Shown one piece after another: positions 1-5,192 of a DNA stretch of 18,721 bases. The notes beneath the pieces were generated by a model, which did no database searches, had not been told where the DNA came from, and saw only the letters and a list, made by a program, of their open reading frames with translations. The stretch comes from Candidatus Zambryskibacteria bacterium RIFCSPLOWO2_01_FULL_47_14 (GTDB lineage Bacteria; Patescibacteria; Paceibacteria; UBA9973; Zambryskibacteraceae): positions 1 through 18,721 of the forward strand of contig MHWG01000018.1 in assembly GCA_001824005.1 (NCBI GenBank), written 5' to 3'. The translations under genes and the position numbers were made by a program. Numbering within the stretch: position 1 is the first letter of the stretch; the number at the start of each line of letters is the position of its first letter.

Positions 1-242
1 CTCAGGGCAAAAATCAGAAAAGTTTTGACAATGCCGTGGCCCGAGGACTCGAACTTATTGACTTGACGCTGTCTGATCCCCGCTGGTTTAAAATGCGCGG
101 CAGGTTGTTGGAAATTGCCCGAATCAGGGAAGTTTTTTGTGACGCCATATTTGACGGCAAAGAATTTGGCAGTACCTTCAAGGGTATCCAAAGATATTTT
201 GACATATTTGCCTTACAGGCGATGAAACATGTTGGACATTAA
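1..242 (+). CDS. C-terminal end of an unrecognised protein (5' truncated)
   Basis: An open frame enters from the left edge (first whole codon at base 3) and ends at the TAA at 240-242, giving the last 79 residues of a protein. The fragment is mixed helical and charged, with a run of Arg, Leu and Ile around its middle and an aromatic patch ending in FDIFALQ near the C-terminus. I see no membrane segment and no motif I can name. It overlaps the start of serS by 14 bases, which suggests translation coupled to serS in one transcript. A GTG at base 36 could be read as an internal start, but the frame is open upstream of it, so a truncated larger gene is more likely. No function can be assigned. 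Confidence 0.6.
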   Translation, partial: QGKNQKSFDNAVARGLELIDLTLSDPRWFKMRGRLLEIARIREVFCDAIFDGKEFGSTFKGIQRYFDIFALQAMKHVGH

Positions 243-1509
243 ATATATTCGGGAAAATCAAGAAGTAGTCAGGAACGTGATAAAGACTAAGCGGGTGGAT
301 TTTGATTTGGATCAGCTTTTGGCGGTTGACGAGGAGCGGCGGCGTTTAATTCAAAAGAGCGAGGCCATCCGGGCCGAACAAAAAAAGACTACGGACCGTG
401 AAAAGGCCGGCCAGTTGAAAACTGAATTCAAGGATTTTGAAGAATTGCTTTCACGCACGGAGGCTGAATTTAAAGATTTGATGCTTAAAGTGCCCAACAT
501 TCCGACCGAAGATACGCCGATCGGCGCGAGTGAAAAAGATAATGTTGTCATAAAAAAAGTCGGTGAATCGAGATTATCCGCCTCCGGCGGAGATTTTCCA
601 GTCAAGAATCACTGGGAGTTGGCTCAAGAGCTGGATTTGATAGACAAGGAACGAGCCGCCAAAATTGCCGGTTCCCGCTTCGCCTACATTAAAGGCGATC
701 TGGTCAGACTTCAATTTGCCTTAATTCAGTTTGCCATGGATCAGCTCACCGATAAAAAAACCATCCAAAAAATCATCAAGAAAAATAATCTCAAGGTCAG
801 CGACAAACCTTTTGTGCCGGTTCTACCGCCTTATCTGATCAATACCGAGTCTTACCGGGCCACCGGGCGTTTAAACAGCGCCGAGGTGACTTACAAACTT
901 GAAGGCGAGGATCTGTGGCTCAACGCCAGCGCTGAACATAGTTTGGCCCCGATGTATCAGAATGAAGTTTTAAACGAATCCGAGTTGCCGATCCGTTATC
1001 TGGGTTATACCACCGCGTTCCGCCGTGAAGCCGGGACATACGGCAAAGACATGGAGGGTATTTTGCGAATGCATCAGTTTGATAAATTGGAGATGGAAAG
1101 TTTCACTGTCAAGGAAGACGGCATCAATGAGCACTTGTTTTTCGTGGCTGTTCAAGAGCATCTGATGGAACAGCTCAGTTTGCCTTTTCAGGTTGTTTTA
1201 AAATGCACCGCGGAAATCGGTATGCCTAATGCCCGCGGTGTGGATATTGAAGTCTGGCTTCCCGGCCAGAATGCTTACCGAGAGACCCATACCGCCGACT
1301 ACATGACCGACTTTCAGGCCAGACGGTTGCGAACTCTGGTTCGCCGCTCGGATAATAAAACGGAACTTGTCCATACTAATGACGCCACGGCCTTGTCCCA
1401 GCGGCCCCTGATCGCCATCCTCGAAAATTTTCAGCAGAAAGACGGCTCGATCGAAATTCCTAAAGTCCTGCGGAAATATATGGGCGGCCAGAAAGAAATC
1501 AAAAAGTGA
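229..1509 (+). CDS. serS: Seryl-tRNA synthetase
   Basis: Cytoplasmic class II aminoacyl-tRNA synthetase that activates serine with ATP and charges tRNA-Ser. The 426 residues match the usual bacterial length. Residues 1 to about 110 form the N-terminal tRNA-binding coiled-coil arm, opening with MLDIKYIREN and followed by a highly charged helical region. The catalytic core starts near HWELAQELDLID (about residue 127). Motif 2 is seen as FRREAGTYGKD followed by RMHQFDK (about 263-285), and motif 3 as the DFQARRLRTLVRR region (about 355-370). The serine-recognition loop, normally Thr-x-Glu, reads Ser-Ala-Glu here (about residue 234), a conservative change. The linker between arm and core is encoded by a small palindrome at 577-591. 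Its stop codon overlaps the GTG start of the following ftsQ-like gene, so the two are probably co-transcribed. Confidence 0.97.
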   Translation: MLDIKYIRENQEVVRNVIKTKRVDFDLDQLLAVDEERRRLIQKSEAIRAEQKKTTDREKAGQLKTEFKDFEELLSRTEAEFKDLMLKVPNIPTEDTPIGASEKDNVVIKKVGESRLSASGGDFPVKNHWELAQELDLIDKERAAKIAGSRFAYIKGDLVRLQFALIQFAMDQLTDKKTIQKIIKKNNLKVSDKPFVPVLPPYLINTESYRATGRLNSAEVTYKLEGEDLWLNASAEHSLAPMYQNEVLNESELPIRYLGYTTAFRREAGTYGKDMEGILRMHQFDKLEMESFTVKEDGINEHLFFVAVQEHLMEQLSLPFQVVLKCTAEIGMPNARGVDIEVWLPGQNAYRETHTADYMTDFQARRLRTLVRRSDNKTELVHTNDATALSQRPLIAILENFQQKDGSIEIPKVLRKYMGGQKEIKK

Positions 1510-2321
1510 GAGCGGCCAATATCAGAAATCTTAAATATAAAGACAAACTGGCGGCTCAACGTCTCCGCCGGCTTAAGTTGAAAATATTCTTTATCGCCGC
1601 CGCCGCGGCGGCGCTGTTGTTTTGCGTCGTCTATCTTTTATTTTTCACGCCGTGGCTCAAGATAAATGCCATCGCTCTTGAAGACTTAAGTTCGGAACAT
1701 CAATATGAATTAAGCGAAGTCATTGAGGGTCATATCAATCGCAAGATCGCCGGAATCCCTATTGGCGGCAATATCTTTTTCTTTGATCCCGACGAGATCT
1801 CAAGCGAAATGATGGACAGATTCACATTTCTTAAAGGCGTATCAATAGAGAAAGACTATCCCCACGGCATAAAAATCAGAGCCCAAGAACGGGAAGCGGA
1901 AGGCATCTGGTGCGTTCAGGAAAAGTGCCGCTATTTTGATTCTGAAGGCGTGGCTTGGGGCGAAGTGCCGCCCTCATCCGGTTTTTTACTGCTCAATATT
2001 CACGACCAAAGAAATGCCGGCAAAACACCGGCGGTTGACAAGCGGTATTTGAAAGCAATCCAGACAGTAATTCCCGCTCTTTCGAACTTAGATTTCAAAA
2101 CCAAAGATGCCGTCATCCCCGCCGGAAACTCGATGGAATTCAATATCGTCGTATCCGATTTGAAATCCGGGGCGACTTACCCTCTGCAGTTCAGTTTGGA
2201 CTCCGATATTCCCGGCCAAATTAAGGTTCTGCAGATATTCAAGAATCAAAAGATTGATAAATCTGATTTTTTGCCCCGATATGTGGATTTAAGGTTTGAC
2301 GGCCGCGTTTACTATAAATAG
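1506..2321 (+). CDS. ftsQ: FtsQ-like POTRA-domain cell division protein
   Basis: A 271-residue single-pass membrane protein of the FtsQ/DivIB type, which links early and late divisome proteins at the septum. The first 25 residues are rich in Arg and Lys and would stay in the cytoplasm. One hydrophobic segment spans about residues 26-48, with a run of Ala. It is followed by an FTPWLKINAIALE strand typical of the start of an extracytoplasmic POTRA domain, with FLKGVSIEKDYP and IKIRAQEREAEG as further POTRA-like strands, then a beta domain. A Cys pair (C-x4-C, in WCVQEKC) lies in the extracellular part and could form a disulfide. The start is GTG and shares four bases (GTGA) with the serS stop, which decides the start choice. 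The exact ortholog (FtsQ or DivIB) is inferred from architecture; sequence identity in this family is always low. Confidence 0.8.
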   Translation: MRAANIRNLKYKDKLAAQRLRRLKLKIFFIAAAAAALLFCVVYLLFFTPWLKINAIALEDLSSEHQYELSEVIEGHINRKIAGIPIGGNIFFFDPDEISSEMMDRFTFLKGVSIEKDYPHGIKIRAQEREAEGIWCVQEKCRYFDSEGVAWGEVPPSSGFLLLNIHDQRNAGKTPAVDKRYLKAIQTVIPALSNLDFKTKDAVIPAGNSMEFNIVVSDLKSGATYPLQFSLDSDIPGQIKVLQIFKNQKIDKSDFLPRYVDLRFDGRVYYK

Positions 2322-2352
2322 GGCCATTTTGGGGCCTTTTCGGCCTATTTTT
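2318..2352 (+). terminator. Possible terminator after the serS-ftsQ unit
   Basis: An ATAGGGCC arm (one bulged G) can pair with GGCCTAT, and the 3' arm runs straight into five T residues. The hairpin overlaps the ftsQ stop codon. The loop contains a second GGCC that offers an alternative pairing. The stem is short and imperfect, so this is a moderate call; it fits the change from protein genes to the separate promoter just downstream. Confidence 0.4.
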
Positions 2353-2360
2353 GTGCACAG

Positions 2361-2389
2361 TTGACTTTATAGATGGGATTTGCTATAAT
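2361..2389 (+). promoter_or_regulatory. Strong sigma-70-type promoter with extended -10
   Basis: TTGACT at 2361-2366 and TATAAT at 2384-2389 are separated by exactly 17 bases, and a TG one base upstream of the -10 makes it an extended -10 element. This is the best promoter match in the window. A start about seven bases after the -10 puts the first transcribed base near 2396. No credible protein gene follows for 1 kb on this strand, so the promoter most plausibly drives the structured RNA at 2396-3109. Confidence 0.75.
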
Positions 2390-3044
2390 TGATATCTACA
2401 GTTCTTTATAAAGAGCCCAGAAATGGGCTCGCAAAAGTCCCGATTTCCCTAGGAAATCGATGATCCGTGACACTGCAGTGTCGGGAACCAATTAGTCAGT
2501 AATCAGGCAACACATAGTTATTATAGTTTGGGCCGTTAGCATTACTGTTTAGGGGACTTTTGCGAGCCCGTACAGGGTTCAACTCTAGGCTGCCGGTCCG
2601 CACGTGATGCGGGAGTGAGACCCCCTCCCACAACACGTGGGCGATGCGTCCATCTCATCCCATCGCCGGATCGGCAGCCTAACTTCTGGTGGCGGGCAAC
2701 CCATTACGGCTTCGGCCGCGACAATGGGGGTGCGCTCTCGCGCCTATTACGTAAAGGCGCGACAGGCGGCCAGCCTGCCACCAACCGCTATTGGCCGCGG
2801 CCCGGCTAAGATGATGGAACCAACCCGAAAGGAGCGTTCCTCTTTCCACCGGCCCGGCGGCCATCGTATCGTCACGCAGCGTGTAGCTAACTTTCCCAAG
2901 GAAAGGAGGCGAAGATGAAATCTCCGCTGCGTGACAAACCCGTGTCGACAGGCGCCCGCGCCTTGTAAGGTGCGAAGAAGTGCCGGACTGCCAGGTGAGA
3001 TTGACCCCATCGCCTGGTAAGTAAAAAAAGGGTCCTAATAAGTA

Positions 3045-3076
3045 GTCGGCGGGTGAGAGGGCTCTCACCCGCCGAC
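3045..3076. repeat. Perfect 15-bp inverted repeat with 2-base spacer
   Basis: GTCGGCGGGTGAGAG at 3045-3059 is the exact reverse complement of 3062-3076. As RNA it would form a very stable hairpin just before the terminator at 3079-3109. It may be the last structural element of the upstream RNA, or a palindromic repeat unit like others in this window. No T run follows it directly, so I do not call it a terminator by itself. Confidence 0.75.
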
Positions 3077-3078
3077 CT

Positions 3079-3109
3079 AAAATCGCGTCGAGCTTGCTCC
3101 GCGATTTTT
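3079..3109 (+). terminator. Intrinsic terminator, probable 3' end of the structured RNA
   Basis: AAAATCGCG (3079-3087) pairs perfectly with CGCGATTTT (3100-3108), with a 12-base spacer. The 3' arm ends in five T residues followed by AATTAAAA. The A-tract and T-tract pairing gives the usual rho-independent layout, and could also work for transcripts coming from the right, that is, from the glycosyltransferase genes on the minus strand. Confidence 0.6.
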
Positions 3110-3123
3110 AATTAAAAAATGTT

Positions 3124-3155
3124 CGCCCCCACACCCATGCAGGGGTGTGGGGGCG
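3124..3155. repeat. Perfect 13-bp palindrome, C-rich/G-rich arms
   Basis: CGCCCCCACACCC (3124-3136) and GGGTGTGGGGGCG (3143-3155) are exact reverse complements around a 6-base spacer. It lies just after the terminator of the putative RNA and begins a run of palindromes reaching to 3357. It could act as a bidirectional transcription block or be a dispersed palindromic element; the sequence alone does not decide. Confidence 0.7.
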
Positions 3156-3210
3156 AGATTGTAGGCACCTAATCATACACAGGCAAGACCTGTATATATA
3201 TTCAAAACCT

Positions 3211-3250
3211 ACTATTTATAAATACTTCGATCGAAGCATTTATAAATAGT
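3211..3250. repeat. 40-base A+T-rich palindrome
   Basis: The arms at 3211-3229 and 3232-3250 are 19 bases each and pair with a single mismatch around a central AT; the middle reads CTTCGATCGAAG. A short CAGG/CCTG hairpin lies just upstream (about 3180-3193). Possible roles are a terminator for the minus-strand glycosyltransferase unit, a protein-binding palindrome, or a cruciform-forming repeat. Confidence 0.7.
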
Positions 3251-3272
3251 GACGAAAGTCGACCGACCGGCC

Positions 3273-3357
3273 TACCTGCCTGACCTCCGGTAAGCGGGCC
3301 GGCAGGCAGGTAACAAATAGGAAACCGAACGAAGTTCGGCAAGGTGGCCTATTTGTT
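3273..3357. repeat. Two consecutive inverted repeats, the second nested
   Basis: TACCTGCCTG (3273-3282) pairs with CAGGCAGGTA (3303-3312). Directly adjoining, AACAAATAGG (3312-3321) pairs with CCTATTTGTT (3348-3357) and encloses a CCGAAC-gaa-GTTCGG hairpin (3325-3339). The arrangement lies about 60 bases beyond the end of the minus-strand glycosyltransferase gene, and I find no open frame that explains it. Confidence 0.65.
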
Positions 3358-3417
3358 CGGCATTCTGACGAAGTTGAAGCTATAAGACAGGCGAAGAAAG
3401 TAGCGAGAGAAAAGTAT

Positions 3418-5187
3418 TTAGCGAGTAACATGCCACACAAAAATAGAATGACCGACACTGTCGCGGGGGACGACATCCAGCCAAGCGTAATATTTGTTGG
3501 GCCCCGCGACGTCCTGCTGAAAATAGGTCGCGGATACAGCCAGCCAGCCGCCGCCGGGATTGTCTTTCAGGAATTGCTCCTTGCTTGGATATTGGCCGGA
3601 CGTGACCCATTTAAACTTGCTGCCTAGATAATACGACTGCTCGGCCCAGCCGAAATAATCCAGAGAAATATTCTGGATCTTATTGTCCCTGACAAAGTCG
3701 GCTAACCGCCAAAGATCCTGGCCCCAATCCAAATTGGAATCCACGACATAGCGGTGGCCGCCGGAAGGCCCGCCCGCGAACTGGTTGAAGTAAGCCAAGT
3801 AGTAAGGATACACAAACACAGACTCCAAGAAGTACCAGACTAACAGGAGGATTAGGAGATAGGAGATAGGAGTTAGGAAATGGGGATTAGGAGATAGGAG
3901 TTTAGTACTTGGTGCTGAATGATTCTTATACCAGATACTAGATACTTTATACAAGATACTTTCTACTTGCCCCGCGATAAGAATGAACATGAATCCGTAG
4001 ATCGGAATCAGGTGGCGGATACCGATGTTAAGATTGCCGCTGATGCTTGCCGCGGCGTAAATAACGATCCATAACATCATCGCAAACTGGGGAAAATGAT
4101 CGGCAATCTTGTTTTTTAGACTTTGGCTTTTTCTGAACCATCTGCCTAAGCCGAACCACAAAGACAGGCCGATTAAAATCAAAAGAGGAATAGGTTCTTT
4201 CAGCAGGAACACGACCGGGAAGTAAGACCTGAACGATGTGTTCGAGAGTTTGCCCAGGAAATAAGTTCGGTTGCCGCCTTCGGCCCGCTGGAGAACCATT
4301 GTCAGCCCCAGGCTGTACTGGGCGTATGGTCGGAGAAGCGGTTTATCCGCGGACCAAATGAGTAAATCCGAGAACACGGGCAGGGGGTAACTTTTTAAAA
4401 GATTTTCAGTGTTAGTTTTCTGTTCCGCGGGGGAGTAATTAAGGATGTGGATCTGATATATCGGCCCGACGATAACGATAAAACCGAGAACCATTACAAG
4501 GACGCCCCTTGTAATTACAAGGGGCGTCCTTGTTTTCGCAGCCCAAGCCCAGATTATCGCCAGAATTAAAAAATATGGCGCCAAAAGGAATGTCGAAAAT
4601 TTTGTGAGGAGGGCGATGCCGAACGAGACCGCCGCCAGCCAGAAGTTTTTTGGGTTCCGGATCTCGAGGTAGTTTAAGAAAAAATAGGTCGAGAATAAGA
4701 CGCCGAATAGAGCGGCAATGTCGGTGGTGACAAACCGGCTGTGGGCGATGATTGTCGGACAGAAAGAAAATAAAAAAACAGCCAGTACCGCCACCCGCGG
4801 GCCGTATATTTTTTTTGTCCAGACAAAAATAATAAGGCCGGCGATAATGAATAGCGGAATCATCGCCAGCTTGGCGGCGTGGATAATCAAGCTCGGCTCC
4901 ACTCCGGAGTGGTAAATCAAGTAGCGGCCGAAATCCCACTGGCTTTCAATATTTTTGCCGCTTGCGGCCGGGTCTATTCCCAAAGGCAGGAGAGCCAAAC
5001 CGGCGAGATCCTTGGCCAGCGGCGGGTGTTCGGAATTGTATTTGAAAGTCCGGTCGAAAACGTAAGAATAAGCCGCTCCGATATGAGGCACTTCATCAAC
5101 GATTGGCGAATCCCGCCAGGCGCTGGCCGCGGCGGTTATACTCGCGGCGATGATAATAACCAGAGCAAGTGCGATATGCTTTTTCAT
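3418..5187 (-). CDS. GT39/PMT-like integral membrane glycosyltransferase
   Basis: A 589-residue polytopic protein with a signal-anchor-like first helix and about ten further hydrophobic stretches. Asp31-Glu32 (IVDEVPH) sits in the first extracytoplasmic loop, where GT-C enzymes of the PMT/ArnT type place their catalytic acidic pair, followed by NSEHPPLAKDL (about 51-61). Near residue 480-492 the VDSNLDWGQDLW stretch is a signature I associate with bacterial GT39-like proteins. Members use polyprenyl-phosphate sugars and transfer them outside the membrane; donor and acceptor are not predictable here. ATG start, five bases downstream of the other glycosyltransferase gene on the same strand, so probably an operon. 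Odd points: a perfect 38-base palindrome at 4496-4533 is read in frame, and repetitive DNA at 3846-3975 encodes a low-complexity loop before the last membrane segment. Confidence 0.85.
   Translation of the reverse strand: MKKHIALALVIIIAASITAAASAWRDSPIVDEVPHIGAAYSYVFDRTFKYNSEHPPLAKDLAGLALLPLGIDPAASGKNIESQWDFGRYLIYHSGVEPSLIIHAAKLAMIPLFIIAGLIIFVWTKKIYGPRVAVLAVFLFSFCPTIIAHSRFVTTDIAALFGVLFSTYFFLNYLEIRNPKNFWLAAVSFGIALLTKFSTFLLAPYFLILAIIWAWAAKTRTPLVITRGVLVMVLGFIVIVGPIYQIHILNYSPAEQKTNTENLLKSYPLPVFSDLLIWSADKPLLRPYAQYSLGLTMVLQRAEGGNRTYFLGKLSNTSFRSYFPVVFLLKEPIPLLILIGLSLWFGLGRWFRKSQSLKNKIADHFPQFAMMLWIVIYAAASISGNLNIGIRHLIPIYGFMFILIAGQVESILYKVSSIWYKNHSAPSTKLLSPNPHFLTPISYLLILLLVWYFLESVFVYPYYLAYFNQFAGGPSGGHRYVVDSNLDWGQDLWRLADFVRDNKIQNISLDYFGWAEQSYYLGSKFKWVTSGQYPSKEQFLKDNPGGGWLAVSATYFQQDVAGPNKYYAWLDVVPRDSVGHSIFVWHVTR
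3846..3975. repeat. Simple tandem-repeat tract inside the glycosyltransferase gene
   Basis: On the plus strand, degenerate 7-base units of the type GGAGATA or GGAGTTA recur from about 3846 to 3902, followed by degenerate units around AGATACT (about 3940-3970). Both tracts stay in frame in the minus-strand gene and encode a loop containing KVSSIWYKN and LLSPNPHFLTP, just ahead of the final membrane helix. The base composition and repetition differ from the rest of the gene, which suggests insertion or slippage expansion. Confidence 0.65.
4496..4533. repeat. Perfect 38-base palindrome inside a coding region
   Basis: Bases 4496-4514 are the exact reverse complement of 4515-4533, with no spacer; each arm contains GGACGCCCC or its complement. 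It is read in frame in the minus-strand glycosyltransferase (residues near KTRTPLVITRGVLV, about 218-231), between two membrane segments. A perfect palindrome of this length is very unlikely from codon choice alone, so an inserted palindromic element is the simplest reading. Confidence 0.85.
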
Positions 5188-5192
5188 CGAGG

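Larger units (their letters stand above)
2396..3109 (+). ncRNA. Putative large structured non-coding RNA, family unknown
   Basis: About 700 bases between a strong promoter and a terminator, with dense nested base pairing read directly from the sequence. Stems in order: 2413-2419/2424-2430 (GAAA loop); 2425-2441/2553-2569 (17 perfect pairs) enclosing 2441-2448/2452-2459, 2469-2474/2477-2482 and 2497-2503/2541-2547; 2587-2595/2672-2680 enclosing 2611-2615/2625-2629 and 2640-2645/2662-2667; 2688-2697/2773-2782 enclosing 2700-2705/2723-2728 (capped by a UUCG tetraloop on CGGC/GCCG) and 2738-2745/2755-2762; 2793-2798/2857-2862 enclosing 2816-2820/2836-2840 (GAAA loop); 2871-2881/2925-2935 enclosing 2891-2896/2900-2905; 2957-2963/2968-2974; 2991-2998/3010-3017. 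I do not see the conserved cores of RNase P RNA, the tRNA-like ends of tmRNA, a 4.5S SRP tip, or a group II domain V. Open frames inside are short, conflict with each other and resemble no family. Ends are inferred from promoter and terminator; it could be two adjacent RNAs split near 2575. Confidence 0.6.

Noticed and set aside
2573..2589. GGGTTCAACTCT as a possible T-arm of a tRNA or tRNA-like domain
   Set aside because: The loop fits TTCRANY but the flanking five bases on each side do not pair, and no acceptor or anticodon arm accompanies it.
2644..2682. 13-codon frame (ATG to TAA) ending Ala-Ala-stop, resembling a tmRNA tag
   Set aside because: No tRNA-like 5' and 3' ends or TTCGAC-type start of tmRNA can be found around it, and its end coincides with the arm of a 9-bp stem. 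Chance resemblance.
2615..3068. Several overlapping open frames of 60-130 residues on both strands
   Set aside because: They compete over the same bases, are Arg/Pro/Gly-rich without family resemblance, lack ribosome sites and lie over dense base-paired structure; G+C-rich structured RNA explains them better.
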